Source: an uncultured Eubacteriales bacterium (GTDB lineage: Bacteria > Bacillota > Clostridia > Oscillospirales > Acutalibacteraceae). Taken from it: DNA of 64,000 nucleotides. This document shows positions 1 through 6,596 of the stretch, in pieces. A program made the position numbers and the translations under genes. Numbering within the stretch: position 1 is the first letter of the stretch; each line of letters starts with the position of its first letter. Below the pieces are notes generated by a model. It was not told the origin of the DNA. It ran no database searches and was given only the letters and a program-made list of their open reading frames with translations. The DNA lies in the NCBI GenBank assembly GCA_910584745.1, contig CAJUDG010000004.1, positions 186,001 to 250,000 of the forward strand, given 5' to 3'.

Positions 1-1369
1 TCTGGGAATATATGCGCAAAGAGACATTGGTAAGATTGGCCCCCGTGGGAGCCGAGAGATTGGCGTAGAGCCCGGTGTTGTCCGCGTCGACCTGGACAGC
101 GCCGTCACTGCCGGTATTCCCGGCAAGGGTAAGGGTGACGGGCTCCTCCGCGGGGGCGAGGAACTTGATGTTGTGGGAGGTATTGCCCTTTCCGAATAGC
201 AGTTCCTCGGTGGTCATGTCCTTCCCGGCGGACATGGCGTCCCACTGAGCCCTGGTGCCGTGAAATTCGACTGTCGCGTCGGCGGGCGCGCCCTCAAAAG
301 CGCCATAGCTGATGGTCTCCGGAACGCCCATGAAGATGATGGAGCGCAGGGAGGCGCAGCCGGCAAAAGCGTTGTACTCGATTTCCTTTACAGTTGCGGG
401 GAAATATATACTTGGGAGATATTTGCACTGATAAAACGCATTTTCTTTGACTGTGACAAGCTTTGACGGAAGGTCGATCTCCGTGTTTGTGTTGCAGCCG
501 TAAAACGCCCATGCACCGATTTCTGTCATACGATAATTCGCGCCAATCCCAAAGAAGCACCCGCTGCTGGCGCCGCAGGACATGAAGGCATTGGGGCCGA
601 TGGAGGTCAGGCAATCCATCTCGAGCTGCACATGCTGCGTCCAAAGGCAGTTTGTAAAGGCATAAGCGCCGATATGGGTCACGGCGGCTTCTACCTTGAT
701 GGATTTAATGCTTTCGCGCATACCGTACCATGGGATGCTCTCAACATTGTAATAGTCGTTCATGGGGCCGTTGCCGCTGATAGTCAGTTTGCCATTATCC
801 AGGGACCAGGTGACCCCGTCGCCACAGGTCCCGCTGTTGCCGTTCCCGCTGGGAGGGTTGGGCGCAGGAGTGTCACCTGCGCCAAAACAGTCGTTTTCCG
901 GCTGCAGCTCGCTGCTGCGGGTGAAGTTGACCACCCAGTAATCGGCGCCGTTCTGTACGCCGTACCCAACACCCATAAAGTTAAAATTTTTGTCCATCAA
1001 AATTTCTCTATGGGCCGGAGAGTTCATAAACGCCTCCAAGGCGGAAGCGGCAGTGCTGTAGCCCCCGCACCAGATCTCACCAGAATAGGCCACGTCCACA
1101 GGTAGATTTTTGTCTTCCAGCACCGTCCTCCAATCCCGGCCGTCCGGCCTTGTGTGAGACGGTGACTGGAATAATTCTTTTATGCGGACGACAGAGCAGG
1201 CGTTGAGATAGCTGTTTGCGTTCAGCGACGAAAGACCCGCCTTGGTCCGTTCCTGGTTGATCAGGCGAAACAGCTCTCCGCGCATAGAACTGGCGGCATG
1301 GACCTCTGCGGTTGGAACGAGCGGCAGAAACAGCAGAAGCGCCAGCAGCAGGGATAAGAATTTTCTCAT
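1..1369 (-). CDS. Secreted CAP-domain / BspA-type leucine-rich-repeat protein (3' end outside window)
   Basis: About 456 codons are visible and the frame runs off the window start. The ATG at 1367-1369 follows an AGGAGG 7 nt upstream. The product begins with a signal peptide (MRKFLSLLLALLLF, cut near VHA). Residues about 25-150 resemble the CAP/SCP family (YkwD type): an INQERTKAGL helix, SHTRPDGR and SPAHREILM supply the usual His residues. From about residue 190 it has BspA-like LRR_5 repeats (SIGPNAFMSC, EIGAWAFYGC, TVKENAFYQC). CAP proteins are extracellular, and LRR_5 modules usually mediate binding to host or matrix ligands, so a cell-surface or secreted role is inferred. It runs divergently from the metal-efflux operon. 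A ligand cannot be predicted. Confidence 0.85.
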   Translation of the reverse strand, partial: MRKFLSLLLALLLFLPLVPTAEVHAASSMRGELFRLINQERTKAGLSSLNANSYLNACSVVRIKELFQSPSHTRPDGRDWRTVLEDKNLPVDVAYSGEIWCGGYSTAASALEAFMNSPAHREILMDKNFNFMGVGYGVQNGADYWVVNFTRSSELQPENDCFGAGDTPAPNPPSGNGNSGTCGDGVTWSLDNGKLTISGNGPMNDYYNVESIPWYGMRESIKSIKVEAAVTHIGAYAFTNCLWTQHVQLEMDCLTSIGPNAFMSCGASSGCFFGIGANYRMTEIGAWAFYGCNTNTEIDLPSKLVTVKENAFYQCKYLPSIYFPATVKEIEYNAFAGCASLRSIIFMGVPETISYGAFEGAPADATVEFHGTRAQWDAMSAGKDMTTEELLFGKGNTSHNIKFLAPAEEPVTLTLAGNTGSDGAVQVDADNTGLYANLSAPTGANLTNVSLRIYSQ

Positions 1370-1407
1370 TGTTTAACCTCCTAGATGTTGTTTAGCGCGA
1401 AAAGTCA

Positions 1408-1440
1408 TACAAAAAGTACACTTTTTTGTAAGGGCTTTTT
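1408..1440. repeat. AT-rich palindromic element, copy 1
   Basis: A near-palindrome TACAAAAA-GTACAC-TTTTTTGTA is followed by AGGGCTTTTT. It lies in the predicted 5' leader of the CAP/LRR gene, just downstream of its promoter. It matches the copy at 1532-1569, including the trailing GGGCTTTTT. Confidence 0.6.
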
Positions 1441-1458
1441 AGCACTTAAATTTAGCAA

Positions 1459-1487
1459 ATTATACCACGTTTTCTACAATTATGCAA
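1459..1487 (-). promoter_or_regulatory. Sigma-A promoter of the CAP/LRR gene
   Basis: Read on the minus strand, TTGCAT is followed after 17 bp by TATAAT. Transcription would start near 1452, giving a leader of about 80 nt. Both flanks carry a copy of the palindromic element described at 1408 and 1532. Confidence 0.6.
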
Positions 1488-1531
1488 TACAAAAGCCTAA
1501 AATATCTGATAAAAATAGCATGGTTTAGAAC

Positions 1532-1569
1532 CTTACAAAAAAGTGTACCTTTTTGTAAGGGCTTTTTTT
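1532..1569. repeat. AT-rich palindromic element, copy 2
   Basis: CTTACAAAAA and TTTTTGTAAG form 10-bp perfect arms around AGTGTACC, followed by GGCTTTTTTT. It lies upstream of the CAP/LRR promoter and ends 10 bp before the -35 of the arsR promoter. It could be an operator, or a bidirectional terminator-like hairpin; no gene reads into it on the plus strand. Confidence 0.6.
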
Positions 1570-1579
1570 CTTCCCCCTA

Positions 1580-1628
1580 TTGACATTTCAGCAAACCAGG
1601 CATATAATACACATGAACGATTGCTCAT
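1580..1628 (+). promoter_or_regulatory. Promoter and ArsR/SmtB-type operator of the metal-efflux operon
   Basis: A consensus promoter, TTGACA (1580-1585), 17 bp, TATAAT (1603-1608), precedes an imperfect dyad ATGAACGATTGCTCAT (1613-1628). The dyad resembles the TGAAC-N-GTTCA class bound by SmtB, CzrA and CadC. It covers the predicted start of transcription, as expected for metal-relieved repression by the adjacent ArsR protein. Confidence 0.8.
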
Positions 1629-1645
1629 ATGAAAGGACGATGTAA

Positions 1646-1993
1646 ATGGAAAACCCCAACGCCTATACCCACGTGCACGAGGAGACCGTGCGGCGGGTCA
1701 ACGAGATAATGCCCGGGGAGGAGGAGCTGTTCGACCTGTCGGAGCTCTTCAAGATATTCGGGGACTCCACCAGGATACGCATACTTTACGTGCTGTTCGA
1801 GTCGGACATGTGCGTGTGCGGCATAGCGGAGCTGCTGGGCATGACCCAGTCGGCCATCTCCCACCAGCTGGCGGTGCTGAAAAAGGCAAAGCTGGTGCGC
1901 TATAGGCGGGAGGGGAAGACCATTTTCTACTCCCTCTCTGACGACCATGTGCGCACCATACTGGACCAGGGCATGGAGCATATAGCGGAGTGA
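1646..1993 (+). CDS. ArsR/SmtB-family metal-sensing repressor
   Basis: 115 aa, the usual length of the family. The winged-helix core is clear (FKIFGDSTRIRILYVL, then MTQSAISHQLAVLKKAKLV as recognition helix, and GKTIFYSL as wing). DMCVCG at about residues 54-59 matches the ELCVCD alpha-3 motif of CadC/ArsR-type thiolate sensors, so Cd, Pb or Zn is a likely inducer. It is first in an operon ending in a P1B-2 ATPase, and an operator-like dyad overlaps the promoter, so autoregulated repression is inferred. GAAAGGA precedes the ATG. Confidence 0.9.
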   Translation: MENPNAYTHVHEETVRRVNEIMPGEEELFDLSELFKIFGDSTRIRILYVLFESDMCVCGIAELLGMTQSAISHQLAVLKKAKLVRYRREGKTIFYSLSDDHVRTILDQGMEHIAE

Positions 1994-2002
1994 GGTTATA
2001 AA

Positions 2003-2455
2003 ATGGACACAAGGCTGATAACGGATTTCACCGGCCCGGACTTCCGGGAGTGCTTCAGGCTCTACTTTAATGAGCTGGGCATAACGATCCGGGACTGGGA
2101 CGGGCTTTTTCACGAGATGGACACGGACGGCCGCGGGAACCTCGCCTATCTTGGCATGGACGGCGGCAAGGCCGTAGGGTTCATACAGTTCTGCCCCATG
2201 GACTGCGCCGGATGGTTCATGACAAAGACCCTGGGCTTTATCCGGGAGTTCTGGATAGCACCGGAGTACCGGGGCCGGGGCTGCGGCTCGGAGCTCTTAG
2301 AGCTTGCGGAAGGGTACTTTATAGAGCGCGGAGTTACCTCTATAGCCCTGACCACAGACACCGCACCCGGCTTCTATATTAAGCACGGCTACCGGCACGA
2401 CCCGGGCCTTGCCGCTAAAAATGGCGACCCGGTATATATTAAACACTTATATTAA
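2003..2455 (+). CDS. GNAT-family N-acetyltransferase
   Basis: 150 aa. The acetyl-CoA binding region is visible as EFWIAPEYRGRGCGSELLE (R/Q-x-x-G-x-G/A motif) at about residues 83-101, followed by the C-terminal strand GFYIKHGYRHD. It begins 9 bp after arsR, so it is cotranscribed with the metal-efflux genes. The substrate is unknown; no direct role in metal resistance can be read from the sequence. Confidence 0.8.
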   Translation: MDTRLITDFTGPDFRECFRLYFNELGITIRDWDGLFHEMDTDGRGNLAYLGMDGGKAVGFIQFCPMDCAGWFMTKTLGFIREFWIAPEYRGRGCGSELLELAEGYFIERGVTSIALTTDTAPGFYIKHGYRHDPGLAAKNGDPVYIKHLY

Positions 2456-2487
2456 ATTATTTTTATTTGAATGAGAGGATGGCTGTT

Positions 2488-2706
2488 ATGACAAAGCGTT
2501 TCAAGCTTATCGACCTGGACTGCGCCAACTGCGCGGCGAAAATGGAGACCGCCATAAAGAAGCTCCCCGGCGTGGAGGACGCCACGGTAAGCTTTATGAT
2601 GCAGAAGCTTACCGTCACCGCCGACGAGGGGCGCTTCGAGGAGATCATGGACCAGATAGAGAGGGCCTGCAAAAGGGTGGAGCCGGACTGCCGGATAGTG
2701 CGGTGA
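2488..2706 (+). CDS. Free-standing HMA-domain metallochaperone (CopZ-like)
   Basis: 72 aa from the ATG at 2488, chosen because GAGAGG ends 9 nt upstream; TTG 2467 and ATG 2479 are in frame but poorly placed. The ferredoxin-like HMA fold is indicated by DCANCAAKMETAI with the CxxC metal site at about residues 12-15, and PGVEDATVSF. The downstream ATPase lacks an N-terminal HMA domain, so this protein probably supplies that function in trans. The stop codon overlaps the next start (GTGA), suggesting translational coupling. Confidence 0.85.
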   Translation: MTKRFKLIDLDCANCAAKMETAIKKLPGVEDATVSFMMQKLTVTADEGRFEEIMDQIERACKRVEPDCRIVR

Positions 2707-3311
2707 GGGGCTTCTGGGACCGGGTATCCGGGCTGTATGATTTTGCGGAGCTTCTGAACCGCAGGGCAAACCTCAGTATGGAGCGGGAGACGGCCCTATG
2801 GGTCCCGCCGGGGAGCCGGGTGCTGGACTGCGCGGCGGGCACCGGGGCGCTCTCCCTGACGGCGGCCAAGAGGGCCGGGTATGTGCTCTGCACGGACCTG
2901 TCCCCCGACATGCTGGCCCGGGCCAAGGGAAAAGCGGAGCGGGCGGGCTTCATGAACATGGAGTTTGCCCGGCGGGATATCTTCGCCCCGCCGCCGGAGG
3001 AGCCCTTTGACGTGGTGATCGCCGGTAACGTCCTGCACCTGCTGGATGAGCCCAAGAGGGCTGTCGGCTGCCTGCTGGCCTGCGTATCTTCCGGCGGCCG
3101 GCTGATACTTCCCACGTACCTACAGGGCGAGGCCGGTCCCGGCTTTAGAGCGGCTATCGGGGCCTATAGGGCCCTGGGCTTCCGCTTCAGGGAGCAGTAC
3201 ACCCTCGAGAGCTATGGGGCGCTGATAGAAAGCTGCGGGGCGGAGGTGCTCTGCCTGAAGCGGCTGGAGGGGCGGCTGCCGGTGGGTTTTGGGGTGCTTA
3301 AAAAGCTTTGA
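2703..3311 (+). CDS. Class I SAM-dependent methyltransferase in the metal operon
   Basis: 202 aa, starting at GTG inside the stop codon of the HMA gene. Motif I VLDCAAGTGA lies at about residues 40-49, followed by the acidic strand end CTDLSPDML and FDVVIAGNVLHLL, as in UbiE/Coq5-like enzymes. The conserved cysteine set of arsenite methyltransferase ArsM is not evident. Placement between HMA and ATPase genes, with coupling upstream, argues for a job tied to metal stress, but the substrate cannot be named. Confidence 0.8.
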   Translation: MRGFWDRVSGLYDFAELLNRRANLSMERETALWVPPGSRVLDCAAGTGALSLTAAKRAGYVLCTDLSPDMLARAKGKAERAGFMNMEFARRDIFAPPPEEPFDVVIAGNVLHLLDEPKRAVGCLLACVSSGGRLILPTYLQGEAGPGFRAAIGAYRALGFRFREQYTLESYGALIESCGAEVLCLKRLEGRLPVGFGVLKKL

Positions 3312-3336
3312 CGCGTAAAAAGGAGATATGGAGATC

Positions 3337-5193
3337 ATGACAAGGAAACAAAAGACCATGCTCTTTCGCATAATAATTGGCGCGGTCCTTCTCATCGCCG
3401 CCGTGCTCGTGCCTTATACCGGTCCCTGGCGTTTCGCGCTGTTCCTGCCGGCCTACTTCACCGTGGGCTGGGACGTGCTCTGGCGGGCCGTAAGGAACAT
3501 CGCCCACGGCCAGGTGTTCGACGAGAACTTCCTTATGGCCCTTGCCACGGTGGGGGCCTTCTGCACCGGCTTCTTCGGGGAGGGCGAGTACCCCGAGGCG
3601 GTGTTCGTCATGCTGTTCTATCAGGTGGGCGAGCTGTTCCAGGGCTATGCCGTGGGCAAGTCCAGAAGGTCCATATCCTCCCTTATGGACCTGCGGCCAG
3701 ACTATGCCAATCTTGAGACCGGCGGCGAAGTGGAGGAGGTGGACCCGGAGGACGTGGCTGTGGGCGATATCATCGTGGTGAAGCCCGGGGAGAAGATACC
3801 CCTGGACGGCACGGTGATAGAGGGGAGCAGCAGCCTGAACACCGCGGCCCTTACCGGCGAGAGTATGCCCAGGAGCGTGGACGTGGGGGAGAGCGTGCCC
3901 AGCGGCTGCGTGAACCTCAGCGGGGTGCTGCGGGTGCGGGTGGAAAAGGAGTTCGGCGAGAGCACCGTGGCGAAGATACTGGACCTGGTGGAGAACGCCT
4001 CCAGCAAGAAGGCCAGGGCCGAGAACTTCATCACCCGCTTTGCCCGGTACTATACCCCCGCGGTTGTGATAGGCGCGGTGCTGCTGGCGGTGATACCGCC
4101 CCTGTTCATGGGCGGCTGGGGGGCATGGATACAGCGGGCGCTGACCTTCCTGGTGGTGTCCTGTCCATGCGCGCTGGTGATATCGGTGCCGCTTAGCTTC
4201 TTCGGGGGCATCGGCGGGGCCTCAAGGCAGGGCATACTCATCAAGGGCGGCAACTATATGGAGGCCCTGGCGGCGGTGGACACGGTGGTCTTCGACAAGA
4301 CCGGCACCCTGACCCAGGGGGTGTTCCAGGTGGCGGAGATACATCCCGTTGGCATGACGGAGAAGGAGCTTTTAGAGTTGGCGGCCCTCTCTGAAAGCTG
4401 GTCCGACCACCCCATCTCCCGGTCCCTGAAAGAGGCCTGGGGCGGGGAGCTTGACCGCGCGCACGTCGGGGAGGCGAAGGAGCTCTCCGGCCGGGGCGTT
4501 CAGGTGCAGGTGGATGGCAGGACGGTGTGCGCCGGGAACAGGCGGCTTATGGATGAGGCCGGCGCTGAGTGCCCGGAGGATACTGCCGCTGCAGGAACCA
4601 TTGTACATGTGGCGGTGGACGGCACATACGCCGGGTATATAGTTATTGCCGACCAGCTGAAGCCGGATTCAAAGGAGGCCATATCCCGGCTGAAAGAGCG
4701 GGGGATAAAGACGGTGATGCTCACCGGGGACAGCAAAGCGGCGGGCGAGAGCGCCGCCCGGGAGCTGGGCCTGGACGAGGTACACGCGGAGCTCATGCCC
4801 GCCGGCAAGGTGGACAGGGTCGAGGAGCTGCTGAAAAAGGAGCAGAGAGGCGGCAGGCTGGCCTTTGTGGGCGACGGCATAAACGACGCGCCGGTGCTCT
4901 CCCGGGCCGACGTGGGCATAGCCATGGGGGCCCTGGGCTCGGATGCGGCCATCGAGGCGGCGGACGTGGTGCTCATGGACGACAAGCCCTCCAAGCTCTC
5001 GGCAGCCGTCAGGATATCCCGAAAGACAATCGCCATCGTCAAGGAGAACATCTGGTTCGCCCTGGGCGTAAAGGCCCTGGTGCTGGCCCTGACGGCCTTC
5101 GGCATAACCGGCATGTGGCTGGCGGTGTTCGCGGACGTGGGCGTTATGGTGCTGGCGGTGCTCAACGCCACAAGGGCCCTCGGGGCGAAGTGA
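3337..5193 (+). CDS. P1B-2-type zinc/cadmium/lead-exporting ATPase
   Basis: 618 aa from ATG 3337. ATG 3328 is also in frame but only 2 nt after AGGAG; 3337 is 11 nt away. Visible motifs: TGES (about 173), CPC in the transmembrane metal site (about 276-278), DKTGTLT phosphorylation site (about 320), DHPI and GDGINDAP (about 512). A Lys in LGVKALVL (about 579) and an Asp in FADVGVMVL (about 600) match the residues that set Zn/Cd/Pb specificity in E. coli ZntA. There is no N-terminal HMA domain; it is encoded separately upstream. It should pump divalent soft metals out across the cell membrane. Last gene of the arsR operon. Confidence 0.93.
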   Translation: MTRKQKTMLFRIIIGAVLLIAAVLVPYTGPWRFALFLPAYFTVGWDVLWRAVRNIAHGQVFDENFLMALATVGAFCTGFFGEGEYPEAVFVMLFYQVGELFQGYAVGKSRRSISSLMDLRPDYANLETGGEVEEVDPEDVAVGDIIVVKPGEKIPLDGTVIEGSSSLNTAALTGESMPRSVDVGESVPSGCVNLSGVLRVRVEKEFGESTVAKILDLVENASSKKARAENFITRFARYYTPAVVIGAVLLAVIPPLFMGGWGAWIQRALTFLVVSCPCALVISVPLSFFGGIGGASRQGILIKGGNYMEALAAVDTVVFDKTGTLTQGVFQVAEIHPVGMTEKELLELAALSESWSDHPISRSLKEAWGGELDRAHVGEAKELSGRGVQVQVDGRTVCAGNRRLMDEAGAECPEDTAAAGTIVHVAVDGTYAGYIVIADQLKPDSKEAISRLKERGIKTVMLTGDSKAAGESAARELGLDEVHAELMPAGKVDRVEELLKKEQRGGRLAFVGDGINDAPVLSRADVGIAMGALGSDAAIEAADVVLMDDKPSKLSAAVRISRKTIAIVKENIWFALGVKALVLALTAFGITGMWLAVFADVGVMVLAVLNATRALGAK

Positions 5194-5201
5194 AACCCAT
5201 A

Positions 5202-5238
5202 AAAGAAAGGGAGCCTTTATAAAAGGCTCCCTTTCTTT
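5202..5238. terminator. Bidirectional intrinsic terminator after the ATPase gene
   Basis: Perfect 17-bp arms (AAAGAAAGGGAGCCTTT and its complement) enclose a 3-nt loop, with T-rich tracts on both sides. It ends the metal-efflux operon and could also end a minus-strand transcript from 5398. Confidence 0.9.
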
Positions 5239-5295
5239 GCGAAAACCCGGCAAAAACCTCTTGCTATTCCTTGTAATATGGTGTAAAATGTAGTC

Positions 5296-5494
5296 GAGAC
5301 ACAGAAGCAAAAAGGCAGGGCGCCGGGGACCGCCATCCCCAACGCCCCTATGCAGGAGACACATCCTCCCACACAGCAGAATATCTGCACCATATCTATT
5401 ATAAACAATCCCCTGTTTTTTTACAAGGGCCTTAAGTGGATTTTGCGTGTAGCTTCCGGCGGTGTAGGGTCAAGTTCCCTGCGCCGCTTTTGTT
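5296..5494 (+). ncRNA. Candidate structured small RNA of about 200 nt, strand uncertain
   Basis: This 384-bp gap has no convincing gene. On the plus strand TTGCTA (5261), 17 bp, TAAAAT (5284) would start RNA near 5296, and a GC-rich hairpin with arms at about 5460-5470 and 5478-5488, followed by TTTTGTTGT, would end it. On the minus strand TTGTAA (5426-5421), 17 bp, TATAAT (5403-5398) would start an RNA ending at the 5202-5238 hairpin. The minus-strand RNA would have a closing stem AUAUGGUG/CACCAUAU, a wide internal loop and a 13-bp apical stem around UGGCGG, the general plan of 6S RNA. The family is not identified. Confidence 0.3.
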
Positions 5495-5577
5495 GTCTCG
5501 GCGGCGAAACCCGGGGGGCGGGCCTTTTGGGGCTGCCCTTTGGGGGGCTGCTGAGAGAATAGTTTAGGAGGGAACAC

Positions 5578-6549
5578 ATGAGAAAATTTATATCAGCGCT
5601 GCTTATTTCAGCGCTCATTGTCCTACCATCCTGCGGCAACAGCGGGGAATCCGGGAGCCTGGCTCCGGAAAGTCCGGCGCCGCAGGAGAGCGCGGCGGCC
5701 GAGGAGACGCCAACGCCAGAACCGGCGGAGGAGCCCACATCTACGCCGGAGCCCACGCCCGAGCCGTCAGTTGGTAAGCTGGTGAAAATGACAGCCTACG
5801 GCCCATACGATGAGATAATCTACTGGCATGATTTTGCCTATGGGCCCGACGGAAAAATGGAATCTGTCACGTCCTACAGTGCCGACGGTGCTGAGACCGG
5901 GCGGGTAGATTATTCCTATGACGAAGAAGGAAACGCCCTTGTTGGCTATAGGTCTTCCGAAGTTGTACCCCACTGGGACTCTGACGGCAACATAGAATCT
6001 CCCGCGGCAGACCCCACGGTGGGCGAGGTTAAAATCGTGAGCTATGGCTTGTCCAGTGGTGGAAAAGGGTATTATGACGATGGGAGTCTTCAATATGAGA
6101 ATCTGTATGACGATGACGGCAAATTGACCCGCTGGAATAGTTACTATAAATCCGGGGGGCTTCTGGAGTATATCCTTTTTGAATATGACGCCCAAGGCCG
6201 TAAGCTCAGGGAGAACTATTACACGGCCGAGGATGTGCTGCGGCAGGTCACCGATTTTGAATACTCAGACCATAAAACTGTTGAAACCACAACGGTTTAT
6301 TCTTCCAACGATGGCTCCGAACGGGTCACCAGACAGGTGGAGACGGAATTTGGTGATAATGACAAGATTGCCCGGCGCGCCACGACCGCATACGAAGGAG
6401 GATATAACACAGAAAACGGCTGGCTTGAGTTCAGCCGCTACACAGAGGAAACATATAACAGTGACGGACAGATTATATTGCGGGATAACATTGAAATAAA
6501 GAACGAAGATAGGTTCCTATTTGAGCGCCAGGAATATACTTACGAATAG
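5578..6549 (+). CDS. Lipoprotein with YD/YwqK-like repeats
   Basis: 323 aa. A lipoprotein signal peptide ends in LPSC (Cys19), followed by a Glu/Pro/Ser/Ala-rich linker (about 20-65). The rest has repeats of the kind Y-x-DG-x-x (YGPDGKMESVTSY, YSYDEEGNALVGY, YDDDGKLTRWNSY, YDAQGRKLRENYY), as in Rhs-type YD or YwqK/MORN-like beta-sheet repeats. It should be anchored outside the membrane. AGGAGGG precedes the ATG. The linker just after Cys19 is nearly identical to that of the otherwise unrelated lipoprotein at 11003. Function unknown. Confidence 0.75.
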   Translation: MRKFISALLISALIVLPSCGNSGESGSLAPESPAPQESAAAEETPTPEPAEEPTSTPEPTPEPSVGKLVKMTAYGPYDEIIYWHDFAYGPDGKMESVTSYSADGAETGRVDYSYDEEGNALVGYRSSEVVPHWDSDGNIESPAADPTVGEVKIVSYGLSSGGKGYYDDGSLQYENLYDDDGKLTRWNSYYKSGGLLEYILFEYDAQGRKLRENYYTAEDVLRQVTDFEYSDHKTVETTTVYSSNDGSERVTRQVETEFGDNDKIARRATTAYEGGYNTENGWLEFSRYTEETYNSDGQIILRDNIEIKNEDRFLFERQEYTYE

Positions 6550-6552
6550 TTG

Positions 6553-6580
6553 AAAGGGAGCCCCCAAAAGGCTCCCTTTT
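6553..6580. terminator. Bidirectional terminator between convergent genes
   Basis: AAAGGGAGCC and GGCTCCCTTT form a 10-bp stem with T-runs on both strands, serving the lipoprotein gene and the minus-strand ABC exporter operon. Confidence 0.85.
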
Positions 6581-6596
6581 CCATGCAATTTTTGCC

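Noticed and set aside
2703..3311. The operon methyltransferase as ArsM (arsenite methyltransferase)
   Set aside because: The conserved cysteines of ArsM are not apparent and the ATPase is of Zn/Cd/Pb type.
5217..5408. A 63-codon minus-strand ORF rich in Cys
   Set aside because: It ends inside the terminator stem, has no ribosome site and lies across the candidate RNA; structure explains the region better.
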